Source: Aminobacter aganoensis (lineage in GTDB: Bacteria > Pseudomonadota > Alphaproteobacteria > Rhizobiales > Rhizobiaceae). Taken from it: DNA of 64,000 bases. The notes under the pieces are model-generated. The model was not told where the DNA came from. It did not search any database and worked only from the letters and a program-made list of their open reading frames with translations. The position numbers and the translations under genes are program-made. Shown one piece after another: positions 54,741 to 63,661 of the stretch (position 1 is the stretch's first letter; each line of letters starts with the position of its first letter). The DNA is taken from contig NZ_JACHOU010000023.1 in assembly GCF_014206975.1 (NCBI RefSeq), positions 1 through 64,000 on the forward strand, in the 5' to 3' direction.

Positions 54741-55685
54741 TCAGTCGGCCCGCATCGCGGCGGCGAGTCGCTTGATGGCGGCGATGTTGCGCGGCCCCGG
54801 CGTCGCCTCGTTGTATTCGAGCACGAAGAAGCGGTTGTTCTTCACTGCGTCGATGTCCTTGAAGGCCGGATTGCTGCGCATGAATTCGATCTTCTGCTCG
54901 GCGGTCACCTCGCCGTAGTTGACGATCACCACCATCTCCGGGTTTTGCTCGATGACTGGCTCCCAGCCAATCTCGACCCAGCTCGATTCGACGTCGTCGG
55001 CGATGTTCCTGCCGCCGGCAGCCTCGATGATGGCGGTCGGCATGGCGTAGCGGCCGGCTGTGAAGGGCTTCTGCTCGCCGGAATCGTAGAGGAACACGCT
55101 GACCGGCTTGTCGAGCTTGGGCAGCGATGCCTGGAAGTCGGCGAGTTCCTTCTCGTAGCCCGATACCAATGCTTCGGCCTTCTCGCGCACGCCGAAGATG
55201 GCGCCGAGATTGTTGAGGTCGGCATACATGTCCTGAAGCGAGGACTTGTCCTTCTTCATGATGTGGATGCAGCTCTCGGTCAGCTCGTAGACAGCGACGT
55301 TGAAGGGCGCGAGCGTCTCCGGGGTGACGTCGCCGCCGACCTTCATGCCGTAGTTCCAGCCGGCGAAGAACAGGTCGGTGTCGACGCCGAGCAGCACTTC
55401 CTTGGTGACGTATTTGGGCGCGAGTTCGGGCAGTTCGCCGACGCCCTTGCGCAGCTCCTCGCTCAGCGTCTTCCAGCCGGAGATGCCGGAATAGCCGGCC
55501 ATGTGGTCGCCGAGGCCGAGTGCCAGCATCATCTCGGTCAGGTTGACGTCGTGCGAGACGGCGCGCTTGGGCGCGGCCTCGAAGGTCACGTCGCGGTTGC
55601 AGCTCTTGACGGTGACGGGGAAGCCACTGGCCATGGCTGAGGCGCAGGTGGCGAGCAGGGCGGCGGCGATGATGGGCAGGCGCAT
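54741..55685 (-). CDS. btuF: ABC transporter substrate-binding protein, BtuF-like
   Basis: A 314-residue exported protein with signal MRLPIIAAALLATCASAMAS and the class III periplasmic-binding fold (PKRAVSHDVNLTEMMLALGL; EMVVIVNYGEVTAEQKIEFM). Two conserved cysteines (KSCNRDV, TESCIHIM) may form a disulfide. It captures cobalamin-type corrinoids in the periplasm, inferred from the riboswitch and the FecCD partners. Confidence 0.78.
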   Translation of the reverse strand: MRLPIIAAALLATCASAMASGFPVTVKSCNRDVTFEAAPKRAVSHDVNLTEMMLALGLGDHMAGYSGISGWKTLSEELRKGVGELPELAPKYVTKEVLLGVDTDLFFAGWNYGMKVGGDVTPETLAPFNVAVYELTESCIHIMKKDKSSLQDMYADLNNLGAIFGVREKAEALVSGYEKELADFQASLPKLDKPVSVFLYDSGEQKPFTAGRYAMPTAIIEAAGGRNIADDVESSWVEIGWEPVIEQNPEMVVIVNYGEVTAEQKIEFMRSNPAFKDIDAVKNNRFFVLEYNEATPGPRNIAAIKRLAAAMRAD

Positions 55686-55704
55686 TTGGGCTCCTTGGGT
55701 TCTG

Positions 55705-56520
55705 TCAGCGTTCGAGATGGAATGAAAAGCGCGGGCGGCCGGTGACGGGATGGTCGTCGAGGGTCGCGCCGACGGAAAAGCTCTGGCGGATGCGCTCGGG
55801 CGTCAGGATGTCGGCCGGTGCACCGCAGGCGACAGCGCGACCGGCGTCCATCACCAGTACCCGATCGGCATGGGCCGAGGCGAGCGCCAGGTCGTGGAGC
55901 GAGACGATGACGGTGCAGCCGAGATTGCCAAGCAGTTCCAGGACCTCGAGCTGGTGGCGGATATCGAGATGGTTGGTAGGCTCGTCGAGGATCAAAAGGT
56001 CCGGCCGCTGCACCAGGGCGCGTGCGATCATCACGCGCTGCTTCTCGCCGCCGGACAGCGAGTTGAAGTCGCGCGCGGCGAGCGCGGTCAGGCCGAGCAG
56101 GTCAAGGGCTGCCTCGACGTGGTCGTAGTCGTCGTCGCCGGTGCCGAAGCTGGTCACATGCGGGGTCAGCCCGAGTTCGACGATCTCGGCGACCGTCAGG
56201 CCGAAGTCGGAGGCGCTTTCCTGCAGCACGGTCGCGATGCGGCGGGCGCAGTCGCGCGGCTTCATCTTCCAGATGTCGGTGCCGTCGAGCCGGACGGTTC
56301 CTGAAATCGGCTTGTGGTAGCGGTAGAGGCAGCGCAGCAGGCTCGACTTGCCGGCACCGTTGGGGCCGACGATGGCGAGCATTTCGCCGGGGGCGACCGC
56401 AAGCGACACCGGTTCGAGGATGGGCCTGGAAGCGCGGGGCCCCCAACTGACGCCGTCGAGCTCGAGCAGTGCCGGGGTCGTGCCTACAAGGCGGCTAGCG
56501 GCGTGGACGCGATTGAGCAT
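55705..56520 (-). CDS. btuD: ABC transporter ATP-binding protein, BtuD-like
   Basis: A 271-residue ATPase: Walker A AIVGPNGAGKSSLLRCLYRY, Q-loop VLQESASDFG, signature LSGGEKQRV, Walker B LLILDEPTNHLD and the switch histidine in VSLHDLALAS. It is the first gene after the riboswitch; GGAG precedes the ATG by 8-10 bases. It powers the BtuC/F importer, with an order D-F-C. Confidence 0.85.
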   Translation of the reverse strand: MLNRVHAASRLVGTTPALLELDGVSWGPRASRPILEPVSLAVAPGEMLAIVGPNGAGKSSLLRCLYRYHKPISGTVRLDGTDIWKMKPRDCARRIATVLQESASDFGLTVAEIVELGLTPHVTSFGTGDDDYDHVEAALDLLGLTALAARDFNSLSGGEKQRVMIARALVQRPDLLILDEPTNHLDIRHQLEVLELLGNLGCTVIVSLHDLALASAHADRVLVMDAGRAVACGAPADILTPERIRQSFSVGATLDDHPVTGRPRFSFHLER

Positions 56521-56639
56521 GCCCTGTCTCCGCAGTCAGGCGGAGGTGGCAGAACGATCCGGAAAGCGCGCCGGTACGGAAAAAGGCAGTCGCAACCATC
56601 ATCATCTCCGCGGCACACCCCGGCCGGTTGAGTTAATCG

Positions 56640-56825
56640 GATGATGGCAGGTCTCCTGGCTTGCGGGTTTCTGCGCCTCGGAGCCTTCCCGGCCTTCCGG
56701 CCAGTGGCATTTTCCGATTTGCTATCCGCTCACAGTTGCGGGGGCAGCCACGGTTTCGCGTCGAGACGTCTTACCGTGTTCCCATTTAATCCGCTGCCCG
56801 AGTCAGGCAGCAGGAACCATCGGAG
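56640..56825 (-). ncRNA. Cobalamin riboswitch
   Basis: On the minus strand the leader contains AATGGGAACACGGT (56786-56773), the GCCACTG element (56708-56702) and the B12 box GCCAGGAGACCTGCCA (56660-56645), in the order and spacing of a class I cobalamin riboswitch. It ends about 120 bases before the ATPase gene. It would shut off the transporter when adenosylcobalamin is abundant. Confidence 0.92.
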
Positions 56826-56868
56826 ATGTGGCTACAGCAGCGGCGGATTGCTGACAATCGCTAAAGCG

Positions 56869-58035
56869 TCATGCCGCCTGCTGAATTGCGTCACGGCGGT
56901 CGAGCGCGAAGGAAAACAGCGCGACGCCGAAGGCCGTGAGCGCGATAGCGGCGCCAACGAGAGGCAGGTCGGCATAGCTGACGCCCATCGAGATCGCGGC
57001 GCCGCCCGCCCAGGCGCCGGCGGCGTTGCCGGCGTTGAAGGCGCCCTGGTTGAGCGTCGCGGCGAGGTTCGGTGCTTCCGAGGCGGTTTCGACGACGCGC
57101 ATCTGCATCGGCGGTACGATGACGAAGGTCATCACGCCCCAGAGGAAGATGAGCAGGATTGCAGCTGGTGCCGAATAGCCGAGCTGGGCGAGGGCGACAT
57201 GGATCGCAGCCATCACCACCAGCGCGCCGATGGCGGTCGGCATCAGCTTCCAGTCGGCCAGCTTGCCGCCGATGATGTTGCCGATGGTCATGCCGCCGCC
57301 GAAGAGGAGCAGGATCCAGGTGACCGACGCAACCGACACGCCGGTGACGTCGGTCAGGATCGGCTTGATGTAGGTGAAGACGGCAAACAGGCTGCCCGAG
57401 GCGAGCGCCGAGATGATCATGGCGAGCCAGACCTGCAGCTTGCCGAGCACCTTGACCTCGCTGGCCACGCCACCCTTGCCGGGAGGGGCGACGCCCGCCG
57501 GTACCAGCCAGGCGATGGCGGCAACCGAGATCAGGCCGATGACGACGACGGCGAAGAAGGTCATGCGCCAGCCGAACGCCTCGCCGAGTGCGGTGCCGCC
57601 GGGCACGCCGAGGATGTTGGCGAGCGTCAGGCCGGCAAACATCAGGGCAATGGCGCTGGCGCGCTTGTTGGCGGGCACCAGGCTCGCCGCCACCACCGAG
57701 CCGATGCCGAAAAAGGCGCCGTGGCCGAAGGCGGTGATGACGCGGGCGATCATCAGCGTCCAGTAGGTCGGGGCGATGGCGCAGAGCAGGTTGCCGAGCA
57801 CGAACAAGGTGGCGAGGCCGATCAGCACCGGCTTGCGCGGCAGTCTTGCCGTGCCGATGGCGATGATCGGCGCGCCGATGACGACGCCGAGTGCGTAGCC
57901 GGTGACGAGCAGGCCGGCGGCGGGGATCGACACGCCGAGGTCGGCGGCGACCTCCGGCAACAGGCCCATGATCACGAATTCGGTGGTGCCGATGCAAAAA
58001 GATGCAACGGCCAGGGCGATGATTGGCAAGGGCAT
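56869..58035 (-). CDS. MFS transporter, DHA1 family (AraJ/YdhP-like)
   Basis: A 388-residue 12-TM exporter. PLPIIALAVASFCIGTTEFV and MGLLPEVAADLGVS are the classic start of the arabinose-efflux-like group; ARVITAFGHGAFFGIGSVVA and GGTALGEAFGWRMTFF follow. It exports small molecules or drugs with the proton gradient; substrate unknown. The ATG at 58035 gives the family start although the frame extends upstream. Confidence 0.87.
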   Translation of the reverse strand: MPLPIIALAVASFCIGTTEFVIMGLLPEVAADLGVSIPAAGLLVTGYALGVVIGAPIIAIGTARLPRKPVLIGLATLFVLGNLLCAIAPTYWTLMIARVITAFGHGAFFGIGSVVAASLVPANKRASAIALMFAGLTLANILGVPGGTALGEAFGWRMTFFAVVVIGLISVAAIAWLVPAGVAPPGKGGVASEVKVLGKLQVWLAMIISALASGSLFAVFTYIKPILTDVTGVSVASVTWILLLFGGGMTIGNIIGGKLADWKLMPTAIGALVVMAAIHVALAQLGYSAPAAILLIFLWGVMTFVIVPPMQMRVVETASEAPNLAATLNQGAFNAGNAAGAWAGGAAISMGVSYADLPLVGAAIALTAFGVALFSFALDRRDAIQQAA

Positions 58036-58278
58036 GGGACGGCTCGGGAAATGCTGAAACGATTTAATCCCACATTTTCCTGATGTCGGCTGCGGCGCAA
58101 GCGATGTTGGTGCATTGCAGCAATGCGTGGCGCGCATGGCAGCCATTCGGCAACAGCAAGCCGGCTTACATCAGGATTGCTGCGTCAGGTCGCGGCGAAG
58201 GAACTCGTAGAGCGGCTCGACGGCCGAATTGTCCGCTTGCGCGGCGGGTCAACACCGCCTTCGCAGGCCGGAAATGAA

Positions 58279-58300
58279 AAGGGGCGCCGAGGCGCCCCTT
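58279..58300 (-). terminator. Terminator after gcd
   Basis: On the minus strand a perfect 10-base stem (aaggggcgcc / ggcgcccctt, minimal loop) runs into TTTCATTT, 22 bases after the gcd stop. The rest of the 287-base gap to the MFS start shows no gene. Confidence 0.82.
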
Positions 58301-58322
58301 CCGTTGTCCATGCCCACAGAAC

Positions 58323-60758
58323 TCAGTTCTGCTTCGGCAGCTTGTAGGCGACCACGTAGTCGCCGCGGTCGGGCGACTGGCGTGCGCCGCCGGCGGAGAT
58401 GACCACATACTGCGTTCCGGTCTCGTGGGAGACGAAGGTCATCGGCGTCGACTGGGCGCCTACGGGCAGCCGGCCCTTCCACAATTCCTCGCCGGTCGTG
58501 ACGTCCATCGCGCGCAGGTAGTAGTCCTGCGTGCCGGCGTAGAAGACGAGGCCGCCCGAGGTGGCGACGGGGCCACCGAGCGTCGGCATGCCAATCGGGA
58601 TCTGCATCCCGGTCATCATGCCGAGGGGGCCGGTGTCCTCGAGGGTGCCGGCCGGGACCTGCCAGACCAATTGCCGCGTTTCGAGGTCGACGGCGCTGAT
58701 CGTGCCGTAGGGCGGCTGGTGGCAGGGAACGCCGAGCGGCGACATGAAGCCGTTCTTCAGCGCGCCGTAGGGCGTGCCCTTCTGCTGCGACAGGCCGTCA
58801 TGGGCTGCCGAACCGCCATAGTTGTCGGCCTCCTCGCGGGCGATGAGCTGCACGAACTGCGGCATGCGGATGTCGTTGACGATCAAAAGGCCACGGGCCT
58901 CGTCGATCGCGGCACTGCCCCAGTTCATGCCGCCATAATAGCCGGGGTAGATCAGGCTGCGGTCGGTCCTCGGAGGCGTGAACTCGCCATCGTAGCGCAG
59001 CTTCTTGAACTCGATGCGGCAGTAGAGCTGGTCGTAGGGCGTCGCACCCCACATCCGTGCCTCGGTGAACGGCTCGGTGCCGATCGAAGGCATGCCGACC
59101 GAATAAGGCTGGGTCGGAGCGGTCCAGTCGCCCTCCATCGCGCCCTGCGGTACCGGGCGTTCCTCGACTTCGGCGATCGGCTTGCCGTCGCGGCGGTCGA
59201 GCATGAAGATCTGGCCGCGCTTGGTCAGCTGGATCAGGGCAGGGGTCTTGCCGCCCTTGCCGTCGGGCACGTCGTAGAGTGCTGGCTGCGCGGGAACGTC
59301 ATAGTCCCAGATGTCGTGGTGAACGGTCTGGAACTTCCAGCGCTCCTTGCCGGTGTCCATGTCGAGGGCGACGACCGCGGCCGAATATTCCTCGGCCGCC
59401 TTGCTGCGGTGGGCGCCCCAGAAATCGGGCGTCGCGTTGCCGGTCGGCAGGTAGACGAGGCCGAGCGCTTCGTCATAGGCCGGCGTCGACCAGACATTCG
59501 GCGTGCCGCGCGTGTAGCTCTCGCCTTCCGGCGGCAGCTTGGTGATCGCCGGGTTGCCGAGGTCCCAGGCCCAGACCAGCTCGCCGGTGCGGGCCGAGAA
59601 GGCACGGACGGCGCCCGAAGGCTCGCCGGTCTCGACATTGTCCCAGACCCAGCCGCCGACCATGATCAGGTCGCGCATGACGGTGGGGGCCGACGTCTGG
59701 AAGTAGAAGCCGTCCTTGATCTCGCCCATGCCCTGCTTGAGATCGACGATGCCGCCATTGCCGAAGTCCTGGCACAGTTCGCCGGTCTTTGCGTCGAGCT
59801 GAATCAGGCGGGCGTCGATGGTGGTCATGACGATGCGGGCGGCACAAGCGTTTGATGCCGGTGCAGCGGGAACCGCAGGTGCTGCCGCGATGACGCTTGT
59901 CGGTGCCAGCGGGTCGGCGGGAGCGGAGGCTTCCGCCTGGACCGGAGCCGGGCCCGGCTCATAGTAGCTCACGCCGCGGCAGCGCTGCCACAGCGGCGAC
60001 TTGGCCTTGGGATCGTATTTCCACTTCACGTCGCCCGTGTCCGGGTTCAGCGCGTGAACGATGTTGTTGGGCGAGCAGGTGTAGAGCGTGTCGCCGACGT
60101 AGAGCGGCGTGCTCTGGTCCTGTGCCGAGCCCTGCGGGGTGTCGCCATGGCGGAAGGTCCAGGCGACCTCGAGCTGGTTGACGTTGTCGCGGTTGATCTG
60201 GTCGATCGGGGCATAGCGCGTGCCGGCCGGCGTGCGGCCGTAGTAGCGCCAGTCGGTGGCGCTGGCGGCTGCCGGCGGCACTGTCGGCGCGGGCTCAGCC
60301 TTGGCAAACGCGTTGCGCGTCACGCCGTGCGGGGTAAAGGCGTAGAATGCCGTCGCGGCCAGTGCCACGGCGAGCAGGCCGGCGAGCGCGAACGGCCTGC
60401 GCTTGCCGGTGCTGGCCGGAAACAGTGGAGCGAGCAGCAGTGCGGGAATGGCGATGACGGCGGGCGCCACGAGGCGCGGCACGAGCGGCCAGAATTCGAG
60501 GCCGGATTCCCAGATCGCCCAGGCGACCGTCGCCAGGAACACGATGGCGTAGAGCCAGAGGCCGGACTTGCGGCGCATGATGTAGAGGATGCCGGAGGTG
60601 ATGACGCCGAGGCCGGCGAGGGTGTAGTACCAGGAGCCGCCCAGGCCGATCAACTGGACGCCGCCATAAACAAGCGGCGCGCCGATGACGACCATGAGCA
60701 GGCCGAAGAGAACCAGGAGCCAGCCGCCGCTGCCTCCGCTTGTCCGTTGTTCTGCCAT
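58323..60758 (-). CDS. gcd: Membrane-bound PQQ-dependent glucose/quinate/shikimate dehydrogenase
   Basis: An 811-residue quinoprotein. The first 145 residues hold about five TM segments (GGWLLVLFGLLMVVIGAPLV), the rest is the eight-bladed propeller: DWRYYGRTPAGTRYAPIDQI, WQRCRGVSYYEPG, TPNVWSTPAYDEALGLVYLP, HHDIWDYDVPAQPALYDVPD and VVISAGGARQSPDRGDYVVA. It oxidises sugars or polyols in the periplasm and feeds electrons to ubiquinone. A low-complexity Ala/Pro stretch (about residues 267-302, coded by 59847-59961) interrupts the propeller after YYEPG, which is not usual. PQQ synthesis genes are not in the window. Confidence 0.93.
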   Translation of the reverse strand: MAEQRTSGGSGGWLLVLFGLLMVVIGAPLVYGGVQLIGLGGSWYYTLAGLGVITSGILYIMRRKSGLWLYAIVFLATVAWAIWESGLEFWPLVPRLVAPAVIAIPALLLAPLFPASTGKRRPFALAGLLAVALAATAFYAFTPHGVTRNAFAKAEPAPTVPPAAASATDWRYYGRTPAGTRYAPIDQINRDNVNQLEVAWTFRHGDTPQGSAQDQSTPLYVGDTLYTCSPNNIVHALNPDTGDVKWKYDPKAKSPLWQRCRGVSYYEPGPAPVQAEASAPADPLAPTSVIAAAPAVPAAPASNACAARIVMTTIDARLIQLDAKTGELCQDFGNGGIVDLKQGMGEIKDGFYFQTSAPTVMRDLIMVGGWVWDNVETGEPSGAVRAFSARTGELVWAWDLGNPAITKLPPEGESYTRGTPNVWSTPAYDEALGLVYLPTGNATPDFWGAHRSKAAEEYSAAVVALDMDTGKERWKFQTVHHDIWDYDVPAQPALYDVPDGKGGKTPALIQLTKRGQIFMLDRRDGKPIAEVEERPVPQGAMEGDWTAPTQPYSVGMPSIGTEPFTEARMWGATPYDQLYCRIEFKKLRYDGEFTPPRTDRSLIYPGYYGGMNWGSAAIDEARGLLIVNDIRMPQFVQLIAREEADNYGGSAAHDGLSQQKGTPYGALKNGFMSPLGVPCHQPPYGTISAVDLETRQLVWQVPAGTLEDTGPLGMMTGMQIPIGMPTLGGPVATSGGLVFYAGTQDYYLRAMDVTTGEELWKGRLPVGAQSTPMTFVSHETGTQYVVISAGGARQSPDRGDYVVAYKLPKQN

Positions 60759-60905
60759 TTGTGGTTACCTGCGAAGATTATCAGACGTTTCGACTTCGCC
60801 CGAATTGGCGATGCCGGTTGCGATCGCTCCTGCAGGTCTTGCGCTTACGAGTCCTCGCCCGCCCGCCGCGCTTTTGTTGCTGCAAGAATCTGATCGTACC
60901 CTAAT

Positions 60906-60921
60906 AGATAATATGTTATCT
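60906..60921. promoter_or_regulatory. Palindrome between gcd and marR-type gene
   Basis: AGATAA-TATG-TTATCT is a perfect 6+6 palindrome ending 7 bases before the MarR-family start. The position suits autoregulation and control of the divergent gcd. Confidence 0.55.
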
Positions 60922-60928
60922 TTCTTGG

Positions 60929-61384
60929 ATGTCCAACCGGTCTTCGGCGCGCGGCAATTTCGGCAAGTACGTCACCTCGGTCGCCCGGCTGTGGCGGCGC
61001 GCGGCCGACCGGGCGCTCGACGATTGCGGGCTGTCGCATGCCACCGCCATGCCGCTGGCGACGCTGTCGCGGCTGGGCGACAACATCCGCCAGGGCGTGA
61101 TTGCCGACCATCTCGGCTTCGAAGGACCGTCGCTGGTGCGCATCGTCGACATCCTTGAGGCCGACGGGCTAATCGTGCGCGTCGGCGATCCCGGCGACCG
61201 CCGTGCCAAGATCCTGTCGCTCACCGATGCCGGGCGTGCCCGCGTGATCGAGATCGAGCGGATCTTTGGGCGCCTGCGCGCCGATCTTCTGGCCGGCGAG
61301 GACGAGCGCGAGCTGGAAATCGCCGTCAACATGCTCGAAAGGCTCGAGGCGCGGCTGTCGGCGGCCGAGCCGGACGAGGACTGA
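60929..61384 (+). CDS. MarR-family regulator
   Basis: A 151-residue winged-helix regulator: ARLWRRAADRALDDCGLSHA, recognition part RQGVIADHLGFEGPSLVRIV, wing VGDPGDRRAKILSLTDAG. The DXR..K wing is typical. Ribosome site weak; the start lies only 7 bases after a palindrome. It probably controls itself and gcd. Confidence 0.88.
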   Translation: MSNRSSARGNFGKYVTSVARLWRRAADRALDDCGLSHATAMPLATLSRLGDNIRQGVIADHLGFEGPSLVRIVDILEADGLIVRVGDPGDRRAKILSLTDAGRARVIEIERIFGRLRADLLAGEDERELEIAVNMLERLEARLSAAEPDED

Positions 61385-61597
61385 GCGCGTCATCGGGTGT
61401 TGCAAAGCAGGGGCGGCCTCTCGACTTGCCCTTGGGCTGCGGCAGAAATTGCTACCTCACGGCTGCTGCGATGGTCCCGTCCTGCGCAACGGTGATTACC
61501 CCCGTCTCTGGCAACTCACTTACCGCATTCTGCGCTATGGCCAAGACGCCTCACGCTGATAGGTTTCGGCCTTCAGTCACCCAAAGAGGCGAATTCC

Positions 61598-62365
61598 ATG
61601 ACCAGCCAGATCGACAAGGCCAAGGCCTTCCATGCCCTGCACGTGAAGGGCGACCCGGTGGTTCTCTACAACATCTGGGATCCGGGCAGTGCCAACATCG
61701 TCGCCAAGGCCGGTGCCAAGGCGATCGCGACGGGCAGCTGGCCGGTGGCCGCCGCCTTCGGTTTCGCCGACGGCGAGAAGATCCCGCTGGACCTGGCGCT
61801 CTACAACATGCGCCGCATCGTCGCCGCCACCGAGCTGCCGGTCACGATGGATCTCGAGGGCGGCTATGGCGTCGAGCCGGAGGCGGTCGCCGCGACTGTG
61901 ACGCGGGCGCTGGCGGAAGGCGTGGTCGGCTTCAACTTCGAGGACCAGATCGTCGGCGGCAGCGGCCTGCACGACATCGCCGCCCAGGTAAAGCGCATCG
62001 CTGCGGCGGCCGACGCCGTCAAGGCCTCTGGCATTGCCGCCTTCATCAATGCCCGCACCGACATCTTCCTGAAGGCCAAGCCCGACGAACACAGCGACGC
62101 GCTGGTCGATGCCGCGATCGAACGGGCCGGGGCATACGCAAAGGCCGGCGCGCACGGCTTCTTCGCGCCCGGCCTCGGCAATGAGACGCTGATCGGCAAG
62201 CTCTGCCGCGAGGTCGAGATGCCGGTCAACATCATAGCGCTCGCGCATGTGCCGCCAAAGGCAAGACTTGCCGAGCTTGGCGTTGCCCGTATCAGCTACG
62301 GTCCGGTGCCCTACCGCCAGATGGCGGAATGGCTCGAGGCCAAGGCGAGAGCAGCTTTCGAGTAG
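61598..62365 (+). CDS. Isocitrate lyase/PEP mutase superfamily protein
   Basis: A 255-residue barrel enzyme. Visible are YNIWDPGSANIVAKAGAKAI, TMDLEGGYG, VGFNFEDQIVGG (acidic metal site) and FINARTDIFLKAK. The family includes PEP mutase, oxaloacetate decarboxylase and 2-methylisocitrate lyase; the KKCGH lyase motif is absent, so lyase activity on isocitrate is unlikely. GAGG precedes the ATG. Substrate unknown. Confidence 0.82.
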   Translation: MTSQIDKAKAFHALHVKGDPVVLYNIWDPGSANIVAKAGAKAIATGSWPVAAAFGFADGEKIPLDLALYNMRRIVAATELPVTMDLEGGYGVEPEAVAATVTRALAEGVVGFNFEDQIVGGSGLHDIAAQVKRIAAAADAVKASGIAAFINARTDIFLKAKPDEHSDALVDAAIERAGAYAKAGAHGFFAPGLGNETLIGKLCREVEMPVNIIALAHVPPKARLAELGVARISYGPVPYRQMAEWLEAKARAAFE

Positions 62366-62410
62366 GCCAAAGAGCAAGACCTATCCCGCTGTCGTCGGGA
62401 TGGGTCCATC

Positions 62411-63661
62411 CTATGCCAGGGGCTTGAGTTCCTGCGCGATCGTCGGCAACAGCTCCGACACAGTCGGGTGGATGTGCATGGCGCGCTGCAGCGTCTCGCC
62501 CTTTTCGACGGCGCGGCCGACGCGCGTCATCGGCCGTTGGCCGACCAGCACCTTGCGGCCCGACTTGCGCGCCGCAGCCTCGGTCATGCCGGCGCGGCCG
62601 AGCGGCGGGTCGATGTAGAGCGCATAGGCCTCGATCCGGTCGGTGACCTTGCGCTTGTCGTTGTCCAGAAGATTGGCGGCGACGATCTCGAAGTCGTTGT
62701 AGGCGGTGTGGGTGAAAGCGCCCTTGCCGTTGCAGTCGCCCATCGCCCAGATGTGCGGGACGTTGGTGCGGAGGTGGTCGTCGACCTCGATGTAGCCGCG
62801 CTTGTCGGTGTGGACACCCGCCTTGTCCAGGCCGAGGTCGTCGGTGTTGGGCTTCCGCCCGATCGCCAGCAGCACATGCGACCCCGTCACCGCCCGGTCG
62901 CCGCTGGTGCAGTCGACACCGACGGTCACGCCGTCCGGATGCGCGGCAAAGCTGATGCACTCGGCATTCAACCTCAGCTTGATGCCTTCGTGTTCGAGGA
63001 TGCCCTTGACCGCCTCGGAGACCTCCTCGTCCTCGCGCGAAATCAGCCGCGGGCCTTTTTCGACCACGGTCACGTCCGAGCCGAAGCGGCGGTACATCTG
63101 GGCGAATTCCAGCCCGATATAGCTGCCGCCGACGACGACGAGATGGCGTGGCAGGCAATCCACCTCCATCATCGAGGTGTTGGTCAGGTATTCGATGTCG
63201 CCGATCCCCGGCATGTCGGGGATGTTGGCGCGGCCGCCGACATTGATGAAGATGCGCTCGCCGTGCAGCAAGTCGTCCCCGACGCGCACCTCGTGCGGCC
63301 CCTCGAAGCTGGCGTGGCCGCGATAGAGCGTGCAGCCCTTCATGCCGGCGATCCAGTCTTCCAGGCTGGCGCGGGAATCGAGCGTCACCTTGTCCTTGCG
63401 TGCCTTCACCGCCTTCATGTCGACCGAGACCTTGCCGGTCGACACGCCATAGTCGGCGCCGGTGCGGGCGAGATGGGCGGCATAGGCGCTGGCCACCATG
63501 GTCTTGGTCGGCTTGCAGCCGGTGTTGACACAGGTGCCGCCCACCAGCTTGCGCTCGATCAGCGCCACCGTCTGGCCGGCTGCCGTCAGCCGTCCCGCCA
63601 GCGGCGGCCCGGCCTGGCCGCAGCCGATGATGATGGCGTCGAATTTTTTGGCCGCGCTCAT
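62411..63661 (-). CDS. FAD-dependent pyridine nucleotide-disulfide oxidoreductase, C-terminal deletion
   Basis: A 416-residue protein of the mercuric reductase/RclA-like group. FAD site IIIGCGQAGPPLAGRL, redox-active disulfide GGTCVNTGCKPTKTM, NAD site VVVGGSYIGLEFAQMY and second FAD site HIWAMGDCNGKGAFTH are intact. In relatives the dimerisation domain has roughly 40-45 residues between VEKGET and LQRAMHIHPTVSEL; here these join directly, pointing to an in-frame deletion at about 62491. Function of the shortened enzyme is uncertain. It overlaps the DUF4126 gene by ATGA. Confidence 0.85.
   Translation of the reverse strand: MSAAKKFDAIIIGCGQAGPPLAGRLTAAGQTVALIERKLVGGTCVNTGCKPTKTMVASAYAAHLARTGADYGVSTGKVSVDMKAVKARKDKVTLDSRASLEDWIAGMKGCTLYRGHASFEGPHEVRVGDDLLHGERIFINVGGRANIPDMPGIGDIEYLTNTSMMEVDCLPRHLVVVGGSYIGLEFAQMYRRFGSDVTVVEKGPRLISREDEEVSEAVKGILEHEGIKLRLNAECISFAAHPDGVTVGVDCTSGDRAVTGSHVLLAIGRKPNTDDLGLDKAGVHTDKRGYIEVDDHLRTNVPHIWAMGDCNGKGAFTHTAYNDFEIVAANLLDNDKRKVTDRIEAYALYIDPPLGRAGMTEAAARKSGRKVLVGQRPMTRVGRAVEKGETLQRAMHIHPTVSELLPTIAQELKPLA

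Noticed and set aside
56641-58083. 480-codon plus-strand frame over the riboswitch and MFS gene
   Set aside because: Overlaps a structured RNA element and a convincing 12-TM protein on the other strand; composition is H/D/G/Q-rich shadow sequence.
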